This document shows positions 8,257 through 20,764 of a DNA stretch of 64,000 nt, piece by piece; position 1 is the stretch's first letter; each line of letters opens with the position of its first letter. Both the position numbers and the translations under genes were made by a program. The stretch comes from Siphonodentalium dalli (taxonomy: Eukaryota; Mollusca; Scaphopoda; Gadilida; Siphonodentaliidae). The stretch spans positions 16,933,739 through 16,997,738 of the forward strand of contig CP136062.1 of assembly GCA_032622095.1 (NCBI GenBank), written 5' to 3'. The notes below the pieces were generated by a model that was not told the origin of the DNA, did no database searches, and saw nothing but the letters and a program-made list of their open reading frames with translations.

Positions 8257-11200
8257 ATACATTATCCTATAACAATAATATATACTGGCACAGGATCGTT
8301 AATAATATATAGTGGCACAGGATCGTTAATAATATATAGTGGCACAGGATCGTTAATAATATATAGTCGCACAGGATCGTTAATAATATATAGTCGCACA
8401 GGATCGTTAATAATATATAGTGGCACAGGATCGTTAATAATATATAGTGGCACATGATCGTTAATAATATATAGTGGGACATAATCGTTAATAATATATA
8501 GTGGCACAGGATCGTTAATAATATATAGTGGCACATAATCGTTAATAATATATAGTGGCGCAGGATCGTTAATAATATATAGTGGCACAGGATCGTTAAT
8601 ATATAGTGGCACAGGATCGTTAATAATATATAGTGGCACATGATTGTTAATAATATATAGTGGCACAGGATCGTTAATAATATATAGTGGCACATGATTG
8701 TTAATAATATATAGTGGCACAGGATCGTTAATAATATATAGTGGCACATGATTGTTAATAATATATGGTGGCACAGGATCGTTAATAATATATAGTGGCA
8801 CAGGATCGTTAATAATATATAGTGGCACATAATCGTTAATAATATATAGTGGCACAGGATCGTTAATAATATATAGTGGCACAGGATCGTTAATAATATA
8901 TAGTGGCACATGATCGTTAATAATATATAGTGGCACAGGATCGTTAATATATAGTGGCACATGATCGTTAATAATATATAGTGGCACAGGATCGTTAATA
9001 ATATATAGTGGCACATAATCGTTAATAATATATAGTGGCACATAATCGTTAATAATATATAGTGGCACATAATCGTTAATAATATATAGTGGCACAGGAT
9101 CGTTAATAATATATAGTGGCACAGGATCGTTAATAATATATAGTGGCACAGGATCGTTAATAATATATAGTGGCACAGGATCGTTAATAATATATAGTGG
9201 CACAGGATCGTTAATATATAGTGGCACATGATCGTTAATAATATATAGTGGCACAGGATCGTTAATAACATATAGTGGCACAGGATCGTTAATAATATAT
9301 AGTGGCACATGATTGTTAATAATATATAGTGGCACAGGATCGTTAATAATATATAGTGGCACATAATCGTTAATAATATATAGTGGCACATAATCGTTAA
9401 TAATATATAGTGGCACAGGATCGTTAATATATAGTGGCACAGGATCGTTAATAATATATAGTGGCACAGGATCGTTAATATATAGTGGCACAGGATCGTT
9501 AATAATATATAGTGGCACATAATCGTTAATAATATATAGTGGCACAGGATCGTTAATAATATATAGTGGCACAGGATCGTTAATAATATATAGTGGCACA
9601 GGATCGTTAATATATAGTGGCACAGGATCGTTAATATATATAGTGGCACAGGATCGTTAATAATATATAGTGGCACATGATTGTTAATAATATATAGTGG
9701 CACATAATCGTTAATAATATATAGTGGCACATAATCGTTAATAATATATAGTGGCACAGGATCGTTAATAATATATAGTGGCACAGGATCGTTAATATAT
9801 AGTGGCACAGGATCGTTAATAATATATAGTGGCACATGATTGTTAATAATATATAGTGGCACAGGATCGTTAATTATATATAGTGGCACATGATTGTTAA
9901 TAATATATAGTGGCACAGGATCGTTAATAATATATAGTGGCACAGGATCGTTAATAATATATAGTGGCACATAATCGTTAATAATATATAGTGGCACAGG
10001 ATCGTTAATAATATATAGTGGCACATAATCGTTAATAATATATAGTGGCACAGGATCGTTAATAATATATAGTGGCACAGGATCGTTAATATATAGTGGC
10101 ACAGGATCGTTAATAATATATAGTGGCACATGATTGTTAATAATATATAGTGGCACAGGATCGTTAATAATATATAGTGGCACATGATTGTTAATAATAT
10201 ATAGTGGCACAGGATCGTTAATAATATATAGTGGCACAGGATCGTTAATAATATATAGTGGCACATAATCGTTAATAATATATAGTGGCACAGGATCGTT
10301 AATAATATATAGTGGCACAGGATCGTTAATATATAGTGGCACATAATCGTTAATAATATATAGTGGCACATAATCGTTAATAATATATAGTGGCACAGGA
10401 TCGTTAATAATATATAGTGGCACAGGATCGTTAATATATAGTGGCACAGGATCGTTAATAATATATAGTGGCACATGATTGTTAATAATATATAGTGGCA
10501 CAGGATCGTTAATAATATATAGTGGCACAGGATCGTTAATAATATATAGTGGCACAGGATCGTTAATAATATATAGTGGCACAGGATCGTTAATATATAG
10601 TGGCACATGATCGTTAATAATATATAGTGGCACAGGATCGTTAATAATATATAGTGGCACAGGATCGTTAATAATATATAGTGGCACAGGATCGTTAATA
10701 TATAGTGGCACATGATCGTTAATAATATATAGTGGCACAGGATCGTTAATAATATATAGTGGCACAGGATCGTTAATATATAGTGGCACATGATCGTTAA
10801 TAATATATAGTGGCACAGGATCGTTAATAATATATAGTGGCACAGGATCGTTAATAATATATAGTGGCACAGGATCGTTAATAATATATAGTGGCACAGG
10901 ATCGTTAATATATAGTGGCACATGATCGTTAATAATATATAGTGGCACAGGATCGTTAATAATATATAGTGGCACAGGATCGTTAATAATATATAGTGGC
11001 ACAGGATCGTCAATATATAGTGGCACATGATCGTTAATAATATATAGTGGCACAGGATCGTTAATAATATATAGTGGCACAGGATCGTTAATAATATATA
11101 GTGGCACAGGATCGTTAATAATATATAGTGGCACAGGATCGTTAATATATAGTGGCACATGATCGTTAATAATATATAGTGGCACAGGATCGTTAATATA

Positions 11201-13279
11201 TATAGTGGCACAGGATCGTTAATAATATATAGTGGCACATAATCGTTAATAATATATAGTGACACATAATCGTTAATAATATATAGTGGCACAGGATCGT
11301 TAATAATATATAGTGGCACATAATCGTTAATAATATATAGTGACACATAATCGTTAATAATATATAGTGGCACAGGATCGTTAATAATATATAGTGGCAC
11401 AGGATCGTTAATATATATAGTGGCACAGGATCGTTAATAATATATAGTGGCACAGGATCGTTAATAATATATAGTGGCACAGGATCGTTAATAATATATA
11501 GTGGCACAGGATCGTTAATATATAGTGGCACAGGATCGTTAATAATATATAGTGGCACAGGATCGTTAATAATATATAGTGGCACAGGATCGTTAATATA
11601 TAGTGGCACATGATCGTTAATAATATATAGTGGCACATGATTGTTAATAATATATAGTGGCACATGATCGTTAATAATATATAGTGGCACATAATCGTTA
11701 ATAATATATAGTGGCACAGGATCGTTAATAATATATAGTGGCACAGGATCGTTAATAATATATAGTGGCACAGGATCGTTAATAATATATAGTGGCACAT
11801 AATCGTTAATAATATATAGTGGCACAGGATCGTTAATAATATATAGTGGCACAGGATCGTTAATAATATATAGTGGCACAGGATCGTTAATAATATATAG
11901 TGGCACATAATCGTTAATAATATATAGTGGCACAGGATCGTTAATATATATAGTGGCACAGGATCGTTAATAATATATAGTGGCACAGGATCGTTAATAA
12001 TATATAGTGGCACAGGATCGTTAATATATAGTGGCACAGGATCGTTAATAATATATAGTGGCACAGGATCGTTAATAATATATAGTGGCACAGGATCGTT
12101 AATATATAGTGGCACAGGATCGTTAATAATATATAGTGGCACATGATTGTTAATAATATATAGTGGCACAGGATCGTTAATAATATATAGTGGCACATAA
12201 TCGTTAATAATATATAGTGGCACATAATCGTTAATAATATATAGTGGCACAGGATCGTTAATAATATATAGTGGCACAGGATCGTTAATAATATATAGTG
12301 GCACATGATCGTTAATAATATATAGTGGCACATAATCGTTAATAATATATAGTGGCACATAATCGTTAATAATATATAGTGGCACATGATCGTTAATATA
12401 TAGTGGCACATAATCGTTAATAATATATAGTGGCACAGGATCGTTAATATATAGTGGCACAGGATCGTTAATAATATATAGTGGCACAGGATCGTTAATA
12501 TATAGTGGCACAGGATCGTTAATAATATATAGTGGCACAGGATCGTTAATAATATATAGTGGCACAGGATCGTTAATATATAGTGGCACAGGATCGTTAA
12601 TATATAGTGGCACAGGATCGTTAATATATAGTGGCACAGGATCGTTAATAATATATAGTGGCACAGGATCGTTAATATATAGTGGCACAGGATCGTTAAT
12701 AATATATAGTGGCACAGGATCGTTAATAATATATAGTGGCACAGGATCGTTAATAATATATAGTGGCACATAATCGTTAATAATATATAGTGGCACATAA
12801 TCGTTAATAATATATAGTGGCACATGATCGTTAATAATATATAGTGGCACATAATCGTTAATAATATATAGTGGCACATAATCGTTAATAATATATAGTG
12901 GCACATGATCGTTAATAATATATAGTGGCACATGATCGTTAATAATATATAGTGGCACAGGATCGTTAATAATATATAGTGGCACAGGATCGTTAATAAT
13001 ATATAGTGGCACATGATCGTTAATAATATATAGTGGCACAGGATCGTTAATAATATAGTGGCACAGGATCGTTAATAATATATAGTGGCACATAATCGTT
13101 AATAATATATAGTGGCACATAATCGTTAATAATATATAGTGGCACATAATCGTTAATAATATATAGTGGCACATAATCGTTAATAATATATAGTGGCACA
13201 TAATCGTTAATAATATATAGTGGCACAGGATCGTTAATATATAGTGGCACAGGATCGTTAATAATATATAGTGGCACAG

Positions 13280-13680
13280 GATCGTTAATATATATAGTGG
13301 CACGGGATCGTTAATAATATATAGTGGCACAGGATCGTTAATATATAGTGGCACATAATCGTTAATAATATATAGTGGCACATAATCGTTAATAATATAT
13401 AGTGGCACAGGATCGTTAATATATAGTGGCACAGGATCGTTAATAATATATAGTGGCACAGGATCGTTAATATATATAGTGGCACGGGATCGTTAATAAT
13501 ATATAGTGGCACATAATCGTTAATAATATATAGTGGCACATAATCGTTAATAATATATAGTGGCACATAATCGTTAATAATATATAGTGGCACAGGATCG
13601 TTAATATATAGTGGCACAGGATCGTTAATAATATATAGTGGCACAGGATCGTTAATATATATAGTGGCACGGGATCGTTA
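13280..13680. repeat. Higher-order period of ~184-185 bp inside the minisatellite
   Basis: The 26-bp unit followed by a CGGGATCG unit occurs at about 13283, 13468 and 13652, giving spacings of 184-185 bp. The blocks between them are mixtures of 27- and 24-bp units in similar order. Block-wise copying of about seven units explains this better than independent mutation. Confidence 0.6.
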
Positions 13681-13799
13681 ATAATATATAGTGGCACAGG
13701 ATCGTTAATAATATATAGTGGCACAGGATCGTTAATAATATATAGTGGCACAGGATCGTTAATAATATATAGTGGCACAGGATCGTTAATAATATATAG

Positions 13800-14000
13800 T
13801 GGCACGGGATCGTTAATAATATATAGTGGCACAGGATCGTTAATAATATATAGTGGCACGGGATCGTTAATAATATATAGTGGCACGGGATCGTTAATAA
13901 TATATAGTGGCACAGGATCGTTAATATATAGTGGCACATGATCGTTAATAATATATAGTGGCACAGGATCGTTAATAATATATAGTGGCACGGGATCGTT
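13800..14000. repeat. Local cluster of the CGGGATCG unit variant
   Basis: The variant with CGGG in place of CAGG occurs near 13804, 13858, 13886 and 13990, and in the 184-bp blocks just upstream (13302, 13487, 13670), but I see it nowhere else in the array. This is local homogenisation, as expected for recent slippage or conversion. Confidence 0.6.
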
Positions 14001-15590
14001 AATAATATATAGTGGCACAGGATCGTTAATATATAGTGGCACATGATCGTTAATAATATATAGTGGCACAGGATCGTTAATAATATATGGTGGCACAGGA
14101 TCGTTAATAATATATAGTGGCACAGGATCGTTAATAATATATGGTGGCACAGGATCGTTAATATATAGTGGCACAGGATCGTTAATATATAGTGGCACAG
14201 GATCGTTAATAATATATAGTGGCACATAATCGTTAATAATATATAGTGGCACATAATCGTTAATAATATATAGTGGCACAGGATCGTTAATATATATAGT
14301 GGCACAGGATCGTTAATAATATATAGTGGCACAGGATCGTTAATAATATATAGTGGCACAGGATCGTTAATATATAGTGGCACAGGATCGTTAATAATAT
14401 ATAGTGGCACAGGATCGTTAATAATATATAGTGGCACAGGATCGTTAATATATAGTGGCACAGGATCGTTAATAATATATAGTGGCACATGATTGTTAAT
14501 AATATATAGTGGCACATGATCGTTAATAATATATAGTGGCACATAATCGTTAATAATATATAGTGGCACATAATCGTTAATAATATATAGTGGCACATAA
14601 TCGTTAATAATATATAGTGGCACAGGATCGTTAATATATAGTGGCACAGGATCGTTAATAATATATAGTGGCACAGGATCGTTAATAATATATAGTGGCA
14701 CATAATCGTTAATAATATATAGTGGCACATAATCGTTAATAATATATAGTGGCACAGGATCGTTAATAATATATAGTGGCACAGGATCGTTAATATATAG
14801 TGGCACAGGATCGTTAATAATATATAGTGGCACATGATTGTTAATAATATATAGTGGCACAGGATCGTTAATAATATATAGTGGCACAGGATCGTTAATA
14901 ATATATAGTGGCACAGGATCGTTAATATATAGTGGCACATGATCGTTAATAATATATAGTGGCACAGGATCGTTAATAATATATGGTGGCACTGGATCGT
15001 TAATAATATATAGTGGCACAGGATCGTTAATAATATATGGTGGCACAGGATCGTTAATATATAGTGGCACAGGATCGTTAATATATAGTGGCACAGGATC
15101 GTTAATAATATATAGTGGCACATAATCGTTAATAATATATAGTGGCACATAATCGTTAATAATATATAGTGGCACAGGATCGTTAATATATAGTGGCACA
15201 GGATCGTTAATAATATATAGTGGCACAGGATCGTTAATAATATATAGTGGCACAGGATCGTTAATAATATATAGTGGCACAGGATCGTTAATAATATATA
15301 GTGGCACAGGATCGTTAATAATATATAGTGGCACAGGATCGTTAATATATAGTGGCACAGGATCGTTAATAATATATAGTGGCACAAGATTGTTAATAAT
15401 ATATAGTGGCACAGGATCGTTAATAATATATAGTGGCACAGGATCGTTAATAATATATAGTGGCACAGGATCGTTAATAATATATAGTGGCACAGGATCG
15501 TTAATAATATATAGTGGCACAGGATCGTTAGTAATATATAGTGGCACAGGATCGTTAGTAATATATAGTGGCACAGGATCGTTAATAATA

Positions 15591-16732
15591 TTGGTTGTAA
15601 TATACAGTTTTTGTAGACTATACATTGTATATACACATAAATCTAACAAAATATATTAAATTTAACCTTAGATATGTATAGTTCTGGCAGAAATACTATA
15701 ATAGGCCACAAATTGCCCCTGAAATACCATTCAATGTGCCCAAATTTGACCGACAATATCTCCGATTTGCCTGAATTTTGAGGTTTGAAAACGTTTGTGA
15801 CGGGGAGATGCAGCCCTCCCATCCAAAGCACCGCAATCCATGACCCCCCTCCCCCCCCCCCCTCCAAAAAATGGACACAGCAATAAACAATTATATATGG
15901 TATTTATACGTGTATAATGGTATAGGTTGTTGTTGCTGCTGCTGCTAGACTCTCCCAACTTGTTCAAATTTATATGAATCGAAAGTATCAATCTGGTTGC
16001 GCTTAAATATACTGCGATCATCCTTAAGGTGAAAATGCAGTGGCTAAGTTCATGAGGCGTTTTCGACTGCAGTTGTCACATATACTCAGAATTATTGTTG
16101 TTATTGTATATCCCCACCATAATAGTCATCATATGCTATTAAAATTTGTGTGTCTGTCATCATTATTAAATTATTGCAAATTTATTCTTGGAATAATAAA
16201 TCCAATATTATATAATTCCACTCGAGTAGACCTTAACGCGACAATGAAACTTATTCATATGATCGGATATAAATATATCATATCGTCTGGCTTGTTCAAG
16301 ACTTATCAGATACTTAAGTGTGATGGCCATGCATATATAATAACAATGCCTTCTCATATGAACCTGGGCCTGCATGTCCACATAAACCCTCACCAGAAAA
16401 CATACAACAAATTACCGAAAGATCGTACATGCCTGTCCAAAAGATATTTTCAAACAGAAACAGTCAAAATGCGAAATATATAATATGTTTTGGTGACATC
16501 TCAAATAATGGCAAGTTGCACAGAGTTGCACATTTAATTTAGGGAGAATATTTCTGACAGGTCGCCCTCAAATGCATGGGAATCATAACACAGATCATAA
16601 AAGCGATGTTCCAGTAATTAATTGACTCGTTCATGCAAAAAAAAAAAACATTTTCACGCAATATAATATACATTCAATGTCCTTTCATATGCATGTACGG
16701 ACAATGATTTAATAACAACATGAAGATGCGAG
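15591..16732. other. Unassigned; C-rich tract and a 147-codon frame
   Basis: A C-rich tract lies at 15844-15865, including a 12-C run at 15851-15862. The plus-strand frame 16040-16483 (147 codons) is rich in Ile, Leu, His and Lys, has no known domain, and overlaps a minus-strand frame. It looks like chance in AT-rich DNA. I see no RNA gene or repeat family. Confidence 0.35.
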
Positions 16733-17715
16733 AGAATTCATGAATGAAAGTGTCAATGACACTGTAGCTCAACTTGAAAAGGGAATAATTTCATGTGTTA
16801 CAGTCAATGGAGCAATTAGGAATGTGGAAAGTTGAAAGGTCTAAGTAATACTAGATTATCAACATGAAGAGATATATATATAAAGTAAAATCCAAAAGGG
16901 CTTGCTGATGGCTATGTTTTCCAATGAAATTCAAAAACATTTGATAGCTTCCATCTAGTAGATCAATATAAAGATTAATATGAAGTTTGGTAATGATCGG
17001 ATGAGGGAAGTGGACTGTAGGGTAATGGATTGAATTTTGAAATCCAAGATGGCCACTGGCAGCCTTGTTTTTTTTTGCTGAAGAACCCCAAAATGACTCG
17101 TTCCCTTTTACATGTCAATGTTAACATTCATGACAAATTTCATGATGATCCGACCAAAGATACGACCTGTAGTCGGTGTCAAAGGATTTGTCGTACAAAG
17201 AGTAAAATCCAAGATGGATACCGGCAGCCATGTTTTATGATAAAATGACCCCAAAGTGACTCATTCCCATCTACATGTCAATATTAACTTCCACAACAAA
17301 TTTCATGATGACGAGACGAACACTCCGACCCGTAGTCTGTGCTAATGGATTGAATTTTGAAATCCAAGATGGCCGCTGGCGGTCATTTTTTTTGCTGAAT
17401 GACCCAAAATTGACTCGTTTCCATCTACATGACATTTTCAACATCCGTGACAAATTTTCATGATGATCCGACTAAAGGAACGACCTGTAGCCTGTGCTAA
17501 AGGATTTAGTCATGCAAAGAGTAAAATCCAAGATTGCTGCTGGCAGCCATGTTTTTTTACCAAATGACCCCAAAATGACTCGTTCCCATCTGCATGTCAA
17601 TTTTAACATCCATGACAAATTTCATAATGATCCGACCAAAGGTACGACCCGCAGACTGTACTGTTGACGCCTCACACACAATTTACAAAGTAAAGTTGAG
17701 CTAAAAATGAACGTC
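16733..17715 (+). mobile_element. Tandem-core element related to the large satellite array
   Basis: The left end carries AGTGTCAATGACACT, a 7-bp stem with a 1-base loop, followed by GTAGCTCAACTT, the same head marker seen in every higher-order unit after 32 kb. The right end near 17690-17715 contains AAAGTTGAGCT and, further right, GTCACTCTTTA, a degenerate inverted match to the head. Between them lie four monomers with AAGAT at 17046, 17211, 17366 and 17530 (spacings 165, 155, 164). This may be the dispersed form from which the array grew, or a sister copy. Confidence 0.6.
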
Positions 17716-17864
17716 ACTCTTTATGCTTACATATGACGAGACGCAACACGAAGTGTGGTGTTTTAGTTCGTGAAACTAGAACGTATGTGTGCAATTGTAA
17801 TTTTGGGGACATCGATATTGAAAAAAGAGGATATTGCTATTTGGCATCCCCCCTTTATATATAA
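17716..17864. other. Spacer between two mobile-element clusters
   Basis: Apparently single-copy sequence. The phrase GTTTTAGTTCGTGAAACTAG is a weak inverted repeat. It ends at CTAG, the presumed 3' terminus (minus strand) of the first Helitron-like element. Confidence 0.35.
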
Positions 17865-19060
17865 CTAGCAGGTTAGCCCGCCACTGGCGGCATTCGTCCC
17901 ATGGCTGTGGTCGATCCATTAATTTTAGTTTTTCAATGTAACCCCGTACAGGACCGGGCTACTCAAAAACCAAATTTCAAGTCGATAGCTCCACCCGTTT
18001 CCGAGATCTGGTCTGCGCATGCGCGTATCTGGCGTCGCACGGGCTCGGCGACCCGATAAAATTCGTATCCGGGGCAAGATACATTCACATACCAAATTTC
18101 AAGTCGATAGCTCCACCCGTTTCCGATATCTCGTCTGCGCATGCGCTGCACGGGCGTCGCACGGGCTCGCCAATACGACAGCGACGACCACCTGGTCAAA
18201 CTACACTCACGTACCAAGTTTCGTCCCGATCGGTCGAGGTGTTGGTATCTGATGCAAAAGACGAAATTGTGAGTGTTGGTCAATAGTCCCCGCCGTGAAC
18301 CTCATCGACAGTCAATTAACCCCGTTGTGAACCTCAATCACCAACGCGACGTAAACATGTGTTGCGTTCTAAAAATAGGAAAGCACTTTCTCTCTGCATA
18401 ACTCTGCAGATGCTAATAACGTTGCTCCCCGTAGGTAGCAATATCGTTGTTGTTGATATTTACGGCTTGGGGGCTATTTTCTTATTTAGCAAGTTTGAGC
18501 TCAATCGGTTAGAGTCTATAAAGGACACACTCATATATATGACACTTCCCGTAGGTAGCAAGTTTGAGCTCAATCGGTATTCCCTGGAATTTCCCGTAGA
18601 TTGGCAGATTCCAGTAGCTTTATAACGGTATATCTGGGGAGAAATCTGATGCTATATTCGTGATTATCTGGGATGATTTCGGTATATACAGAAGGTATAT
18701 ACTGTAAAAACAGAGCGCGCCATCCGTGCTCGCAGGGAATAAATTTCGAGCGATAACGTTTGCGTTCCCGTATAACTCTGCAGATGCGAATAACGTTGAA
18801 TGGGAATAAGACGCTCTTTATAGAGATGCGTCAAAAACAAACGCTCATTAAATAATCACTTGATTAACCCCCGCCGTGCCTATGCAGTGATTTGAGATTG
18901 GAGAACGTGTGCTCTGAGCTTCTCTAAACCGCGACCACGTTCGTGTCGGTGGGATTTGACACTTACATAGGAAGTTTGAGCTCAATCTTTACACGCGTTT
19001 TGGATTCTATGAAGTACCCACACACACACACATATATACGAAGTCTCAAAATATATAGTA
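17865..19060 (-). mobile_element. Helitron-like element E1 (mosaic)
   Basis: Read on the minus strand, the 3' end is hairpin CCGCCAGTGGCGG, seven or eight bases, then CTAG followed by T. The 5' end is ACTATATATTTTGAGAC. Inside are ~1.7 copies of the 122-bp unit, the tail CCAAGTTTCGTCCCGATCGG, then a second tail with a CA/TA microsatellite. Helitrons end in CTRR after a short hairpin and insert between A and T. The CTAG, hairpin and T flank fit, but the TC start is unclear. No Rep/helicase frame is present. Confidence 0.5.
17970..18170 (+). repeat. 122-bp tandem unit, about 1.7 copies
   Basis: AAATTTCAAGTCGATAGCTC, CACCCGTTTCCGA and CTGCGCATGCGC appear twice 122 bp apart, followed by CACGGGCTCGCCAATACGAC, which closes each array of this family. 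Confidence 0.7.
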
Positions 19061-19874
19061 CTAGCAGGTTAGCCCGCCACCGGCGGCTTGTCCGAAACAT
19101 GACATTTATATATATATTTTTTAAATTTTTAGCTCCACGCGTTTCAATAAGAAAAATTGTACCCGGTAGCTCCACCAGTTTCCGAGATCTGGTCTGCGCA
19201 TGAAAATTTGTACCCGGCGCAAGATACATTCACATGCCAAATTTCAAGTCGATAGCTCCACCCGTTTCCGAGATCTCGTCTGCGCATGCGCTGCACGTGC
19301 GTCGCACGGGCTCGGCGACCCGATAAAATTTGTACCCGGCGCAAGATACATTCACATAGCAAATTTCAAGTCGATAGCTCCACCCGTTTCCGAGATCTCG
19401 TCTGCGCATGCGCTGCACGGGCATCGCACGGGCTCCGCGACCCGATAAAATTTGTACCCGGCGCAAGATACATTCACATAGCAAATTTCAAGTCGATAGC
19501 TCCACCCGTTTCCGATATCTCGTCTGCGCATGCGCTCCACGGGCGTCGCACGGCTCGCCAATACGACAACGACCACCGCCTGGTCAAACTACACACACGT
19601 ACCAAGTTTCGTCCCGATCGGTCGAGAATCGTAGATTTGTATGAAGTACAACACACACACAAACATAAATATATAAGAGAGATATGTAAATTAGATAGAT
19701 TGTATCAAAATATATAGGAGAGATATGTAAATGATCTACACACCATTACTGGTGTTTGTCAAAGTTTAGTGGGGTATATCAATACTCATTCACGATCATA
19801 TCATTGAGGTCCGGAGGGTGTGGGCTATCTCTCGAATACAAGGAGTTCTCAAAATATATAGAAGAGATAGAAGA
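19061..19874 (-). mobile_element. Helitron-like element E2 with 122-bp units
   Basis: The CTAG at 19061 with the CCGCCACCGGCGG hairpin marks the minus-strand 3' end. An AAAATATATAGGAGAGA tail near 19700-19718 (minus strand TCTCTCCTATATATTTT) looks like a first 5' end. The remaining ~155 bp to 19874 holds other DNA and a second tail, TTCTCAAAATATATAGAAGA. This slot is therefore probably one element plus the truncated end of another. Confidence 0.45.
19160..19560 (+). repeat. 122-bp tandem repeat, about 3.3 copies
   Basis: The open-frame shadows repeat at exactly 122-bp steps (for example 19230/19352 and 19286/19408). The units differ from those at 22.9 kb and 28 kb by TGCGCTGCACGGGC in place of TGCGCGAAGCTGGC, so each element has homogenised its own array. 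Confidence 0.8.
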
Positions 19875-20764
19875 CTAGCAGGTTAGCCCGCCACTGGTGG
19901 CGTTTGTCAGAAACATGACAATTTTTTATTTTTTAATTTAAATTTTTTTTTTCAATGAGTTGATATTAATTTTTTGTTTATAACATGAGTTAATTGTGCA
20001 TTTTTAATTTACTGGATTTTTGAATTAATTTTTTTGATTAATTTTTTTAATTTAATTTTTGGTTTTTCAATATTTTACCGAATTAGACCTTATTTCCCCC
20101 GATTAAGGTGAAGAAGACATAAGAATCAGACAGCACGCAGTACCCGACCCTAAAAGAGTCCGATGAAAATGTCCCCCGTTCCTAGGAACGACAGACATAA
20201 CAATCAGACAACACGCATTTTTCTGCCTTTTTTAATCAAGATAAATGCATTTGACCGTTGCGGTAAAGAGAAAATAGCATATGTCGTTGTTGTTGGCATT
20301 CACGGCTATATTAACTAATGGTACCCGTCCCTAAAAGAGTCGTTGTTGGCATTATGTCGTTGTTGTTGGCATTCACGGCTATATTATTGTTGTTGGCATT
20401 CACGGCTTTATTAACTAATGGTACCCGTCCCTAAAAGAGTCTGTATATAAAAAATGTAGAGTTACGCCTCTTGGATCGGTTGTGAATCGATAGCGATGAC
20501 TATAAAGAGCGTTAACCGGATAAATCTCCCAATTAGGAAGATATAAGGAGCGTTGGTGTGTTAACCCCCACAGTGCCATTTTTTGTGACTGAGAGGGAGA
20601 AGCGGTGCTCTGAGCTTGTCCAAAACGCGACGTCGACGATCCCAGTGGGTTTTACCCTTATATATGAAATTTGAGCTCGATCCGCGCAGCCGTTTTCGAT
20701 TCTATGAAGTACCGACATACACACATACACACATATATATATAGTTCTCAAAATATATAGTAGA
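19875..20764 (-). mobile_element. Helitron-like element E3
   Basis: The CTAG at 19875 with the CCGCCACTGGTGG hairpin marks the minus-strand 3' end. The other end is TTCTCAAAATATATAGTAGA after a CA/TA microsatellite, giving a minus-strand start of TCTACTATATATTTTGAG. The interior is T-rich (19910-20100) and holds a 100-bp duplication. No coding frame. Confidence 0.5.
20265..20440 (+). repeat. 100-bp direct duplication
   Basis: TTAACTAATGGTACCCGTCC begins at 20311 and 20411, and GTTGTTGGCATTCACGGCT appears three times. One copy of the shorter phrase is extra, so slippage occurred at more than one scale. Confidence 0.65.

Larger units (their letters stand above)
8274..15590. repeat. 7.3-kb minisatellite, 27/24-bp units
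   Basis: The 27-bp unit reads GGATCGTTAATAATATATAG plus TGGCACA; a frequent 24-bp form lacks one TAA. Length implies roughly 270-280 copies. Variants change the first bases (CAGGATCG, CATAATCG, CATGATTG, CATGATCG, CGGGATCG). Because 27 and 24 are multiples of three and two minus-strand frames lack stops, the array gives overlapping frames of up to 972 codons, encoding NDPVPLYII in one frame and CHYILLTIL in another. Rare 26-bp units (GTTAATATATATAGTGG) and one 25-bp unit shift between them. Two open frames over the same DNA, with no non-repeat domain, argue against a gene. Confidence 0.92.

Noticed and set aside
8267-11185. 972-codon minus-strand frame encoding a 9-residue repeat, and the similar frames to 15649
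   Set aside because: They are stop-free translations of a 27/24-bp minisatellite. Two frames are open over the same DNA, frame shifts occur at 26-bp units, and no non-repeat domain is attached except ~21 codons of chance upstream sequence.
15844-15865. C-rich tract as an i-motif or G-quadruplex element
   Set aside because: A 12-C run broken by single T bases could form such a structure, but an isolated homopolymer-like tract near minisatellite DNA is more likely slippage. The C runs near 26040 and 27535 are similar.
16040-16483. 147-codon plus-strand frame
   Set aside because: Biased to Ile, Leu, Lys and His as expected of AT-rich DNA, with no recognised domain and an overlapping opposite frame. 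Kept only as a note in the unassigned stretch.
17865-19060. Retrotransposon or SINE tail interpretation of the CA/TA microsatellite ends
   Set aside because: The microsatellite lies inside the element, before the constant CAAAATATATA terminus, and there are no poly(A) tails or target duplications. The hairpin-CTAG end fits Helitron-like elements better.
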